Below are positions 54,601-64,000 of a DNA stretch of 64,000 nt, in pieces. The notes below the pieces were generated by a model. The model was not told where the DNA came from. It searched no databases and saw only the letters and a program-made list of their open reading frames with translations. The DNA lies in the NCBI GenBank assembly GCA_963931925.1, contig OZ007581.1, positions 23,741,043 through 23,805,042 on the forward strand. Direction: 5' to 3'. This DNA comes from Onchidella celtica. Taxonomy: Eukaryota > Mollusca > Gastropoda > Systellommatophora > Onchidiidae. Position 1 is the stretch's first letter. Each line of letters opens with the position of its first letter. Made by a program: the position numbers and the translations under genes.

Positions 54601-57600
54601 ATTTTAACTGTGAAAGAAAACTGTACATGCAACATATGTTTCTTGTGAATTTGGAGAAGTTCAGAATTGAAATAAACCAAAGAAAGAGTTCTGTACCTCC
54701 CAACCACTTTAAGCTATTACAATTAAGGTTGGGTTGTGGACAGGGTTAGGGATTAGGTTTTTGGGATAAGGTTAGAAGTAGAAATGAAAAACATTTTCCC
54801 TTTAGTATCTTGATTGGGTGACTGGGATTTACAGAACTCTCCCTCAGACCAGATTTATATTGGTCTTTGTCAAGATTATGATTATCTGAAGATGTGCTTG
54901 AACAAATTGTCTTCTTGTTGAAATTCAGCAATAATCTTAACATAAGCAAAAGCTGCATATAATATGAATTTCAGCCTGATCTTCAAAATGTAGTACAAAA
55001 CAAAATCTCAGGAAACTGACAATTTGAATGACTTTTACAGACATTGATTTATCGAGAGTCAGAATGGAAAAGACATTAACACCACATGAAGAAGCATCAG
55101 ATGTTGCTGTATTTCAAGACCACATCTTGACAGTGGTGAGTTGTTTTTTTTTTGGGTTCCTGCTCAACTTGTGTTCTTGGATTTTCTATCATTTATTTCA
55201 TTTGTGTTATGTTGGTGGAGTACGAAAGATAAAGAAAAGCAGACGGCTTGGGAAAGAAATTAGTGAAAACAGAAGTTACTGGTACTCTGTATTTGTTTTT
55301 ATGAGAGTCAGTGGGATTACAGAGATTCTTCAGTCTTTTATTTAGAAATGTTATGACATGAAATTGAAAGAAGGAACAGTTCTTGATTATATAAGGTAAA
55401 TTAAGGACCGTTGGATTTTTTATTTTTATGGTTGTTCTCCTGTTTATCCTCAGGGATCTGGTGCAGATTGTTTGGCTGTGTATACAGTTGAGAATGGACA
55501 GATTGTACTAGAAGATACTGTTTCACTAGGTATGAATGATTAAAATTAAGCTCTGGTATCAGCACAGTCAAGTACAGTTCAGCCGTGGGCATGCATACGA
55601 TAGACAAATATGCAGTGCTTGTCATTGTTATTATACACTCATGCACATAAGAAACTATACAAATTTCAAATATTTTGTACTTGCTTGCAGTCATTTAAAA
55701 CCAATTCAACAATACATCAAATTAAAGAACAGAGTCTTGGCTACACTTTGAGCATATTTTGGATCAAAAATAAAAACCAATTTTTTCACAAAAACCGGAA
55801 ATTGCAACAAAGTGAAAAATTTGACTTGGCAAAATGTTTAATATTTTGTATGGCCACCGTCTACATCGTGAAGACAGCGTACTCTTTTCCGCATAGATTG
55901 TGTTAGCAAACGGATGAAGTTTTCATCCAGCTCAGTCCAGATCTGAACCAGAATATCGAATAAATCGTCAGGATTTGCTGCCAAATTGTGCTTTTTGAGC
56001 TGTCTCTTCATGTAACTCCAGACATGTTCGATGGGATTCATATCTGGACTTACTGATGGCCAGTCAATCATCAATACTCCCTGTTCTTCTAAAAATTGTT
56101 GTGTGACACGGGCCTTATGAACAGGTGCGTTATCTTGCATCATGAAGGCCACATTATTGTCATTGATGAAGGGCAATGCATGGTTCCTAAGAAGTTCTAT
56201 GTATTGTTCGGCGTTGAGTCTGCCATTGACTCTTACAAGCTGGGTTTTCGTGCCACCAAGTATGCCGCCCCACACAGTCACAGAGCTATACCCACGGTTT
56301 TGAACTTGTACTATTTTGTCTTCGTCGTGTCGTTGGCCATTTCTTCTGTAACAAAGTAACCGCCTATCACAAGCATCAATTTCAAATTTCGATTCATCAG
56401 TAAACAGTACCTCTGACCCCTGTTCAATGTTCCATCGTACGTGTTGACGTGCCCAGTTCATACGATTGAGTCTGTGCAGCGGTGTCAGCAGCGGACGCAC
56501 TGCAGGCCTCCAAGCTCGCAAACCGGCTTGATTCAACCTACGCCTGACAGTCTCTCTGCTGCAGGTTCCCAGCTCTAACGATGTTGATACAACAGTCCGA
56601 AAAGGATTGTTCTCATGTCGAAAAACAATTTCTCGGTCTTCGTCATGTGTTGTAATATGCGGACGACCAGTCCTAGATTGATCTTTTATAGAGTGGAATG
56701 CATTGTACTTATGGAGCAAATCATAAACTGCCTTGCGAGTTACGTGAAAGATTTCAGCAACTTGCGCCACTGAACAACCAGCTTCCAAATGACCGTTCAA
56801 ATCTTCCCCTCTCTTCAATGCTTAGTTTTGGCATATTGGATAAACAGTTATACAGTGGCTCCTCACAAATGAACATTAAGTGATTAGGACAAAACAGCAG
56901 ACAATGGACACAAAATAGGAAGCAGATAGAACTTTGGAACCAAAAAGCACAATTAATGAACTGAATACATCAGGGAAAACCCGAAGCAATTTAATGATTG
57001 ATTATGATGCATCAAGCATCGCAACATCTGTTTCTTTTGTTGCCAAATAACATCCAAGAGAGTTTACATTTTAACCGTTTCCTCACAATTCCCGCTTTAG
57101 AAATATCTGATTGCGGTATCATCTGACTCGGAATTGGAAAAGCTTTCACATATCAATTTAAACATACACATACTTTGAGCACTAATGATACTTCATGCGC
57201 ACAAGTAAGTGTCAAGTTACATGAAATGAATGTTTGAAATTTTGCCAAGTCAGATTTTTCACTCTGTTGTAATTACTCGTTTTTGTGAAAATATCGTTTT
57301 TTGTTTTTAATTCAAAAAGTAGTTAAAATTTGGCCTAGATTCTGTTCTTTAAATTGATGTATTACTGAACTGATTTTGCATGATTATAAGCAAGCACAGA
57401 ATATTTGAAATTTGTATAGTTTCTTGTGTGCATGTGTATATTGAAATTTCTTTTATTTTACCCTTTCAGAGTTAGAAATTCCCTTTTGGAAAAAACAAAA
57501 TGTGAAATAGATAAGTTTGATCCAGCGCAGCTTTGGAATTCCAGGGTGTCACGAGTGGAGTGAGTGCAATTAAGGGGATTGCTACAGAGCGGGTGTAGAG

Positions 57601-60600
57601 TAAGAAGGGCTCACAGTAGACAGCAAGTTAAGCGTGCTGTTGTGAGTAGTGGGGGGGGTCTGAATGAGGCGAAAGCGCCGTATTACTATCACTGCAAGTT
57701 AGAAGGTCCTACGGAGCGGACCTGTGAATAAGAGCCCATCGGGCGGACATAAGGGAAGCAGTCGAGAAGACTAGTGAGAGTCTTTCCAGTAATGACTGGT
57801 ATGTAGAACGTTGATTGATTATTATGATTGATGTATTATATTATATTCGTCTATTACCATGATGTAAATAAGTATATGTGAGGAATGTGGAAGTCCTTGA
57901 TATTGGATATAGCAATGTGCGCCATGAGCGATAGATGAAAGTGAGTCATGGATTTGTAGCGCGAGTGGGTAGTGTGTACTCCGATGGAGGTGTGTTACCG
58001 TAAGATGTGTGGTGAGTGAAAGGTGAACTAGTGTGTGTACGCTTCATGGGTTGTAAGGAGCGGTGGAGTGAATAGAAATGGTAGGGTATTATACCAATGT
58101 AATGTTATTCTTGTAGGTGTCGGGGACGGGCCGAAGAGCCACCTCGATGAGCACAAGTGATAGGCCAGCATAGGGCCGGAGGCCACACATAGGCCAGAAG
58201 TGAGGCTGTCAGTGCAGGACAGGAGAAGCACATAAAGTCGTGGCAGTCAGGCCACGGACAGGGACGTAGATATGAGAGTGAATGAGATACTATATTAGTG
58301 CCATGATGATGGGCAAGTGAACTGATAAGTTGTATGACAATAGGAAGGTGATATTGAGAGACTGCGGTGCCAGTGAATTACTAATGTGCTATTAAGACCC
58401 TGAGGGGAGAGGCTGAGGCCGAAGTGCCTTTAGGAGTAACTACCGGATTGTGGATCCGAGGGAGAGTGTGTGTGAGAATAAGGCCGTTGTACGGCAGTTC
58501 ATTTCAATAATATAATGTATGTAATTGCGCTATTATATGTATAATTATGTTTAATAAATGTGTGAGTCTGATGGGTTGTTTTGTTAAGTGTTAAACTTGT
58601 TTGTTCGTGGTTGTCGTCCTGTCATAAACTATTACAACTCCCAGTCTGATCAATCATCGCCAGAAAAGCTGTGTAAGTTGAAAAATTGAGAAAAAGCCCC
58701 GGAAATGTTGAAGCAGTCCAAGAATTCTCCTGGGTTTAAAAAAAAAAAAAAAAAAAAGGTTAAAAATCTGAAGAAAGATAAATAAATAAAATTTTCTCTC
58801 ATATTGTTGCATTAAAGTGGTTCTGGAATTTAGCATAGCTTTAGAAAAGCTGTGGAAAAGTAATCTCAAAGAGGTCCAAGAACTTTGGTTCTACCTACTG
58901 TAATATTTAGACTATGAGATGTCTGTTGACTAATAGGATCCCACATATGTTGTCGGTGCCATTGTCACTGTTGTTCAGTTGTTTCCCAGAAAGCTGCCTT
59001 TTCTATGCTTGTTGCCATTAGAATCAACTCTGCTATTTTAGGCCTTTTACCTAACTCTGGCCACGAATATTCTAACATTGTACAATCCTTTCATTGTTGG
59101 TGTAATAACAACTATCTTCTACTGAATGTTAAGAAAACAAAAGAGCTTGTTTTTGACTTTAGGAAAAATAACAACGATCCTGTTTGCCCTCTTACTATCA
59201 ACAATGAAGAGGTTGAAATTGTCACAGAGGCCAAATATCTTGGCATTACTATTGATTCATTGCTTAACTGGCATGCGCATGTAACATATGTATACAAGAA
59301 AGCCAACCAGCGCATGTATTTCCTCAGAAAGCTCTGCTTTTTAAAAGTTATCAAAAGCATTCTGAAAATATTTTACACCATGGCTATTCAGAGCGTTTTG
59401 ATGTATGGAGTTGTCTGTTGGGGAGGAAACATCTTACAAAAAGATAAAAATAAGATCAATAATTTAATTAAAAAAGCATCCAAAATTTGTATCTGTGATC
59501 TGCCATATTTTGATGAGCTGTACACTGGTGCTTGTATTAAAAAAGCTAATATTATTATAAATGACCCCCAACATCCCCTGAACAAGGAATATATAAGATC
59601 TGTAAGAAGTTTAAGGCTGTTGTCAAAGAAAACTAAAACTGAGCGCTACTTTAAATCGTTTATTCCATCATCAACTAGGATGTTACAATAATGTCGTCAT
59701 CTTGATCGTAATCTGTGCACAGTTGAATTATGTCCTGCGTGTCAGGTCAATGTGTTTTAGTTAGGGAAGCATATTGTGTGCACTGTTAATTTTGTTAATT
59801 TAGTTAATTTATCAGTGTGTGTGTATATATGTGTGTGTGCGCGCTATGTATCATACTTTCTGCTTCTGTAACTGTATTGTTATGTATTCAATGATCAAAA
59901 CAAATTTCCTTGTACTAGGACGAATAAAATTTATCTTATCTTATCTTATCTTATCTTATTGGTTTTCATTACAGATGACTCTGTGCACATGGTGAAGGTT
60001 CGTTCTCTTGCTCATGCAGATATTTTTGTCACCCTTAATTCAAAAGTAAGTAAAATACATTGTCATACACTAGATATTGATTCATTTTCTGAAGTATCCT
60101 TCACTGCTTGGCCCAGTCCATGATGTGCAAAATGTTGCCAATTTTTGGCTGAATGTAAATGACTGAAATCATCATTACTGTTTTCATGCCATTAATGAAA
60201 ACAGACCTGTTGCTATCAAGCTCTTCCAATGTCATGTTACTTTTTCCAGTGGTTACTGAATTCTCAAGACTCAAACCTGTGAAGAGATCTTGAGTAAGCA
60301 TAAATGAAAAGAGAGCAGAACCATTATTTGATTATTGATATAATATCATTTGCAGTTTTTAAAATGGCATGTTCTTTGTAAGTGTTAACTCTTGTGTTTT
60401 TTCTCAGCCCCTGGCTCAGCATGCTTCCTAAAATTTACAAACTGAGCTGGTGTATTGACTCATATGCAGCCAGTGGTTTTATACATGAGATACACTTCGT
60501 CTCAAGTTAGATAAAGGGTTGCAGGATAAACTTGAAGATAAAGACAGGGACATGGTCCAAGGGCAAGGTGCTCCCCTCTCATTTTGAACATACTGGGTTT

Positions 60601-63516
60601 GATCCCCGGTCGGTACAGGTATGTTGGGATTTTTTTGTGGGGCAAAATTGCTGTCCCTGATCCTATGGTAGGCAGGATCGAGCACCTAGTCTTCTCGGAT
60701 AAGGACGAAAATTCAGAGGGTCCATGTGAACATTTCGCACAGTAAAGATACCTTGGCACTTGAGCAGGCTGAACAAGACGGCTGCCCAGGCAAAATTCTT
60801 TAAAAAACTAATCCCTACCACAAAAACACGCAAACACAAGAACAAGAACAATAAAAACAAGAAAAGGAAGGTGTAAGTGCCTAATGGCAGCGGAACCTCC
60901 TAAAATGAGGACCTAAACACTTGAAGACAAATGTTTTTTTTACTGAATCTTTTGCTTACAACAGGGCCAGTTCTACCTGTGGGACATGCTAACTTTGACT
61001 GTTGTGTATTCATGGTGCTTGCCAAACATAACAGATTTCAACTTGGTGGAGATGAAGACAGAGAGTCCTTTCAGGTATGAAATTTTTGCTGTAGTTATTT
61101 CATCATAAATACTGTCTACCAGTGATTTGAGCCATAAATTTCAGTCCTCGGTGCAGCGGTCAAGTCTGGCAAAATAATTGATACTTTAATTAGTTTAATT
61201 CTTGTGACTAAATGTACATGTACAAAATGTATAATTTGTGATAAACTTGAAATAGATTGAGGTTAGCAAAGCTCCATGACCTTAGTTGCTTTCAGAGAAG
61301 ATAATTTGAGCTTTTACGTTCCTGGTATGCGTTTTCACCATCGCCTGTGATATTCATGATTAACAGTGTGATAAATTAATTCATGATAATTATAATAATG
61401 TGAATGAAATCTCCCTTATGTTATTTGAGCTTGGTATACTTAACTCTGTGGGTGCCATGAATTTTTTCACATTTGCTGATACAGGAAGATAATAGTTGGG
61501 GAGATGAATGAAGACTATGTACAGCAACATTTATAAATATAAAGTTTGCTATTTTTCTTCCCGAAACAAAATAGCATTCTTGTGCACCAATATATCGGTG
61601 ACTAGCACAAACGTGTCCGGCGGAAGAACCGATTCACTGGCTATTGGCACACAAAGACTTGAAGACATTGAAATGACTGTAGATAAAAGACAAGTTCATA
61701 TTGATAAATCAGTATTGGTTTATGCTTAGTTTGAGTAAATTTATAAATGGAAATTATCATAATTTGTACATGGCAGTCATTTGATGGTTAAAGGAGATAA
61801 ATCTCATATTGAAGTGATAGTGTTGTAAAAACTCATCTTTGTCATGCGCTTTATAATATTTAGTAGGCTGTGAAATTCCTCATAGACATAATGTATAAAT
61901 AGAAGTAAATTTATTTCCAGTGGTTCTTCAGTGTACTGATCATTTATGTAATCACGGCAATTTCATTCCAGCTTGGATGAAATGAAACTAGTTACTGTGC
62001 AAGAGAATATGGTGCGAACTTTAGCCCTTCCATCTTTGTCTGTGATTTCTGAATGTGGCACTGGTTCCGGCCATATCAAACTCAGCAAATGTTTAACCAT
62101 CCAGGTTAGTTATTATTTTACTTCATTCAATTCTGAACATTTCTTATGAGGCATAGATCTAATTAATGTTGTTTACTTCAGAAAAATTAACTTTTTTTTT
62201 TAGAGAAACCAGAATGAATATTATGACATGAACAAAAACTTCTACTGTTCTAGAATTAATAAACAAAGTTGGTTTAATTGCTTTATGTGTGTATTTTTTT
62301 CCTCCTTTTTTTTTTGTGGAAAGTATGTCATTTTTTGGTAGTAAAATTTTCAGAAATTCCTTCCAGACTCTAAAAATTAGGCTTCCTTTAAGAATCTCCT
62401 GTACTTCGTTAAATTTGCTGTTATTTTCACTAGCTCTGTGTCTGGCTTTCTTTCATGTTGTAATCTCTGTTTTGCTCCTTTTGTCTATGAGGGCAGATCA
62501 AATGAATTTGTATGATACATTTTTACAACCACAGTGCTGTTTGTCCCTAAAATTTATTACAGAATTGATATAATGTTAGGAAATGCATCTTATATTAAAT
62601 AACATTTTATGCAGAATTGTTACATGTGGGTTGGAAGGTGCCTTGCGTAAGATCTCCACCTTTCCGTGGCCTTTTTTAAAGTATTTCTCTATCATCTTTC
62701 CATTTCTCAGTCATTCAGGATGAGTTCTAATCATGATAGTTCCCGATCAGTTGCCACATTGGTTTCAGTAATTTTAAAACGGAAATATTGATCATTCCAT
62801 TAACAGTCTTTGAAATATAATAATATAATATATGCAAGTTTGTAGCTAGGTATAAGCCTGCCCGGTGGTCTTTCTCCACTTTCAGCCCAGTGAAGAGTAT
62901 TCAGTTCCCACCTATGGAGATAATAATAAGATTTTCGTTGGGTGTATAATGAAAGAAAGCAATTTGTTAATGGGAAAGGAAATCTGATTGATTTAGTTCC
63001 TTCTTTGTGCATTGAAACTGAAGTACCTTGATTTTTGTCCTTATTAATACTTATTTGTTTTCATATTTTATTTTGTCAGGATGAAATTTTTGTTGCTGAG
63101 TGCTGCACATTCGAAGAGTAAGTAAATAATTCTTGTTGTGTTCAGAAGTTGACTGTGTGAGTTTTACACACAGTCAAATACTGCCATTTTAGTGAGCATT
63201 AAGAAAAGTGGATAAATTTACAAATTCATAGTCAATTAATGCACTGCAGCGACGTGGCCTGAATGTAGCTAGGCTCTTAGAAGGATCACGTCAAGAATAA
63301 GTAGTTGGTTGCAGTTGCAACATTGAGCATAAACCCATTTTCAAGCACCCATTTTCATTCATCTGTTAATTAGTTAATTTTATTCAAGTTGTTTAACCTG
63401 TAGTAAGATATATAGGATTAACCAGCTACTATTGCATTTTTTCTTATTCACAGTGGAATTGAAAGTGAAACCACAGTGTTCTTACGTTGCTATGCGGAAA
63501 CCAGTCCACAGAAAAG
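51525..63516 (+). CDS. kntc1: Kinetochore-associated protein 1 (KNTC1/Rod) orthologue, N-terminal 12 exons
   Basis: Twelve exons with GT-AG borders and fully consistent phases give 367 codons plus two bases; the gene continues past the right edge. The predicted protein follows the order and motifs of animal KNTC1: VKFTSDAASTLPKLSAAC, then KVDDVAVL with GEESGVLTIG, then GSMARIVCLLSGGLLVVF, then GQFYLWDMLTLTVVYSW followed by ITDFNL, and finally TTVFLRCYAETSPQKR. These are blades of the N-terminal beta-propeller; the long alpha-helical solenoid should follow off the window. Known of the family: Rod forms the RZZ complex with Zw10 and Zwilch at outer kinetochores, recruits Spindly-dynein and supports Mad1-Mad2 checkpoint signalling; the propeller contacts Zwilch. 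Introns are 0.3-4.4 kb, and intron 7 has grown by three transposon insertions. The family call rests on remembered motifs, not a search. The start choice is supported by an N-terminus of similar length to vertebrate KNTC1. Confidence 0.87.
52058..52172 (+). CDS. kntc1: kntc1 coding exon 2
   Basis: Acceptor TTTTGAG, 115 nt, donor GTGAGT, ends in phase 1. Encodes ASTLPKLSAACTGDQLSVIA and LLATVQEQDVCCTNF. The open frame runs on into the intron, but the consensus donor and phase match to exon 3 favour ending here. Confidence 0.8.
52936..53057 (+). CDS. kntc1: kntc1 coding exon 3
   Basis: Acceptor TTTAACAG, 122 nt, donor GTAAGT, ends in phase 0. Encodes KVDDVAVLAGGYVALGEESG, a propeller blade with the family's VGERSG-like turn. 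Confidence 0.88.
53070..53160 (+). mobile_element. Possible tRNA-like SINE fragment in kntc1 intron 3
   Basis: AGAGGTCATGGGTTTGAGCC resembles the variable loop and B-box of a tRNA, followed by pyrimidine-rich DNA. No full tRNA or clear A-box was found. Confidence 0.3.
53917..53986 (+). CDS. kntc1: kntc1 coding exon 4
   Basis: Acceptor GTCGTTTCAG, 70 nt, donor GTATGT, ends in phase 1. Encodes NVLQDMKNIKDFAFLRVLFQ. Confidence 0.82.
54411..54506 (+). CDS. kntc1: kntc1 coding exon 5
   Basis: Acceptor CTTCTGTCAG, 96 nt, donor GTAATG, phase 1 in and out. Encodes GSMARIVCLLSGGLLVVFNN, matching the strand-rich KNTC1 segment that precedes the linker. Confidence 0.85.
55041..55135 (+). CDS. kntc1: kntc1 coding exon 6
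   Basis: Acceptor CTTTTACAG, 95 nt, donor GTGAGT, ends in phase 0. Encodes DIDLSRVRMEKTLTPHEEAS and VAVFQDHILTV. Confidence 0.83.
55454..55529 (+). CDS. kntc1: kntc1 coding exon 7
   Basis: Acceptor TTTATCCTCAG, 76 nt, donor GTATGA, ends in phase 1. Encodes GSGADCLAVYTVENGQIVLE. Confidence 0.83.
55636..57436 (-). mobile_element. Tc1-like DNA transposon, 1.8 kb, in kntc1 intron 7
   Basis: Bounded by TA (55634-55635 and 57437-57438), with inverted repeats of about 200 bp (55636-55835 and 57237-57436) whose outer parts share AAGAAACTATACAAATTTCA. Arms of this length are typical of the IR/DR layout in Tc1-like elements. The transposase is on the minus strand, opposite to the host gene. Confidence 0.9.
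55838..56834 (-). pseudogene. Tc1-like transposase (DD34E), N-terminal frameshift
   Basis: The uninterrupted part is 326 codons. An N-terminal helix-turn-helix region (AGCSVAQVAEIFHVTRKAVY) and second DNA-binding part with a GRP hook (RTGRPHITT) are followed by catalytic residues D (LFTDESKFEID), D (MMQDNAPVHKA) and E (DMNPIEHVW), the last two separated by 34 residues. The only plausible start, ATG at 56832-56834 (MPKLSIEERGR), is one base out of frame with the rest, so this copy needs a single frameshift near 56800 to be read. The C-terminal end lies at the inner edge of the left inverted repeat. Function known for the family: cut-and-paste transposition into TA sites. Confidence 0.9.
57547..58648 (+). 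repeat. Solo LTR of the 15.7-23.5 kb retrotransposon family, diverged and 3'-truncated
   Basis: Starts TGTCACGAGTGGAGTGAG like the full LTRs. The first 100 bp are rewritten and a segment of about 130-150 bp is deleted around 58320. It ends at CTCCCAGTCTG, lacking the last dozen bases of the LTR. There is no internal retrotransposon sequence and no target duplication. It lies in kntc1 intron 7. Confidence 0.92.
58950..59960 (+). mobile_element. 5'-truncated CR1/L2-like LINE with (TTATC)n tail
   Basis: Consists of the C-terminal part of a reverse transcriptase frame, a 3' UTR of about 250 bp, AATAAAATTTATC and a (TTATC)n tail. The tail ends 12-14 bp before the splice acceptor of kntc1 exon 8. 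Confidence 0.85.
59005..59691 (+). pseudogene. Reverse transcriptase C-terminal fragment of a CR1/L2/Rex1-like LINE
   Basis: 228 codons to a natural stop. Typical motifs follow the (lost) catalytic box: SAILGLL, FHCWCNNNYLLLNVKKTKEL, EAKYLGITIDSLLNWHAHV, YKKANQRMYFLRKL, SVLMYGVVCWGGNI and RSLRLLSKKTKTERYFKSF. The YADD-type catalytic motif that should precede SAILGLL is not present, so the copy is inactive. Confidence 0.85.
59975..60045 (+). CDS. kntc1: kntc1 coding exon 8
   Basis: Acceptor GGTTTTCATTACAG, 71 nt, donor GTAAGT, ends in phase 0. Encodes DDSVHMVKVRSLAHADIFVT. The LINE tail immediately upstream supplies part of the pyrimidine-rich region. Confidence 0.87.
60545..60870 (+). mobile_element. 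tRNA-derived SINE in kntc1 intron 8
   Basis: A-box-like TGGTCCAAGGG (60554-60564) and B-box GGTTTGATCCC (60596-60606) form the pol III head. A core with CTAGTCTTCTCGGATAAGGA and a CTGCCCAGGC box follows, then an A-rich tail (60820-60868). The core recurs, inverted, at 42240-42367. Confidence 0.82.
60965..61074 (+). CDS. kntc1: kntc1 coding exon 9
   Basis: Acceptor TTACAACAG, 110 nt, donor GTATGA, ends in phase 2. Encodes GQFYLWDMLTLTVVYSWCLP and TDFNLVEMKTESPFS, the best single match to KNTC1 (an LWD-x-x-TLTP-like blade). Confidence 0.9.
61975..62104 (+). CDS. kntc1: kntc1 coding exon 10
   Basis: The exon itself begins at 61972 (first base C completes a Ser codon); acceptor TTTCATTCCAG, 133 nt, donor GTTAGT. 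Encodes LDEMKLVTVQENMVRTLALP and SVISECGTGS. Confidence 0.86.
63080..63117 (+). CDS. kntc1: kntc1 coding exon 11 (micro-exon, 38 nt)
   Basis: Acceptor TTTTGTCAG, donor GTAAGT, ends in phase 2. Encodes DEIFVAECCTFE. Short but framed by strong splice sites and matching phases. Confidence 0.78.
63454..63516 (+). CDS. kntc1: kntc1 coding exon 12
   Basis: Acceptor TTATTCACAG, 63 nt, donor GTATTC, ends in phase 2. Encodes GIESETTVFLRCYAETSPQK, aligning with the end of the propeller. The remaining sequence to 64000 is intron. Confidence 0.85.
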
Positions 63517-64000
63517 GTATTCTGTATATATTTTAACCAGTTAAATCTTTTGTAAATTAACTAATTATTCTTTTGAAAGACAAAATTATTGTAGATATTT
63601 TGTTAGCATGTATTTTCCAAATATTTTTAGAAAACACAGAAAATCTGTTGGGTTGTAGCAGCTGAGCAGGATTTGGCATAAAGTTTAGTTAAAATACGTG
63701 GAAAAAAAGACAAGGCTATATGTCACCAAGACAATTGGTGCCAACAAACAAACCTGAAAAAAACAACACACCTTTACAATAATTTTTTTTAAAAAATGCC
63801 ACGTAATAATTGTAAATTATTTTCAGAATTGAGGTCAGATGAACCATTTTATCGATAGTTATATCACTGTAGTCTAGAAAAGATTTTTTCCTCAAAGCAA
63901 ATAAGAAAAAAAAGAAATTTGTATTTATACTGAAAATTCAGCATGATGCAAAGTACATTCTCCACAAAAACCACAAGCAGGCAAAAGGACCCTTTGAAAA

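Noticed and set aside
61508..61729. 73-codon frame in kntc1 intron 9
   Set aside because: No resemblance to KNTC1 and flanking exons 9 and 10 already join in phase.

Overview
The window reads as repeat-rich nuclear DNA of a metazoan, most likely a marine mollusc and probably a gastropod. The evidence is spliced genes with GT-AG introns, an animal kinetochore gene, a secreted chitin-binding protein of a type known from molluscan shell and mucus proteomes, and a dense load of Ty3/gypsy, LINE, Tc1, SINE and MITE copies with abundant microsatellites and poly(C/G) runs. No bacterial-type operon, CRISPR array or rRNA is visible. The taxon is an inference from content and style.

Two host genes can be assembled exon by exon. 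(1) On the minus strand, about 31115 down to 23579, lies a small gene with a TATA box, a 5' UTR exon, a signal-peptide exon (29815-29924), a chitin-binding exon (24332-24461) and a last coding exon (23579-23693). All splice phases agree and give a 110-residue secreted peritrophin-A (CBM14)-like protein. Its introns hold a MITE, a full-sized LINE (about 25.3-29.6 kb) and decayed tandem copies of its own second coding exon. (2) On the plus strand from 51513 to beyond the right edge lie the first twelve coding exons of a KNTC1/Rod orthologue: the N-terminal beta-propeller of the Rod-Zw10-Zwilch kinetochore complex. Its seventh intron has been filled by a Tc1 transposon, a truncated LTR and a truncated LINE.

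Region by region: 1-5.4 kb is a microsatellite followed by a diverged paralogue of the upstream region of the chitin-binding gene (block A, paired with 31.1-37.9 kb), with 72-bp and about 115-bp tandem repeats. 5.7-6.5 kb holds fold-back repeats and a 60-bp minisatellite. 6.5-15.5 kb has no gene that I can support. 15.68-23.47 kb is a very young LTR retrotransposon with two 1,187-bp LTRs in which I see no difference, a 5-bp target duplication, a SCAN-like Gag and the unusual Gmr1-type order Gag-PR-INT-RT-RNaseH; the integrase core is missing. 23.5-31.1 kb is the chitin-binding gene with its nested LINE. 31.1-49.9 kb is paralogous block B and other old repeats, a broken restriction-like-endonuclease LINE fragment, MITEs and a SINE fragment. 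49.9-64 kb is the start of kntc1.

The points most worth following up are the Gmr1-type retrotransposon (SCAN-like capsid, triplicated LTR-end/primer-site unit, loss of the integrase core despite matching LTRs), the split chitin-binding gene with a second promoter copy at the left edge of the window, and the kntc1 introns in which transposon or tandem-duplicated sequence sits directly at splice acceptors.
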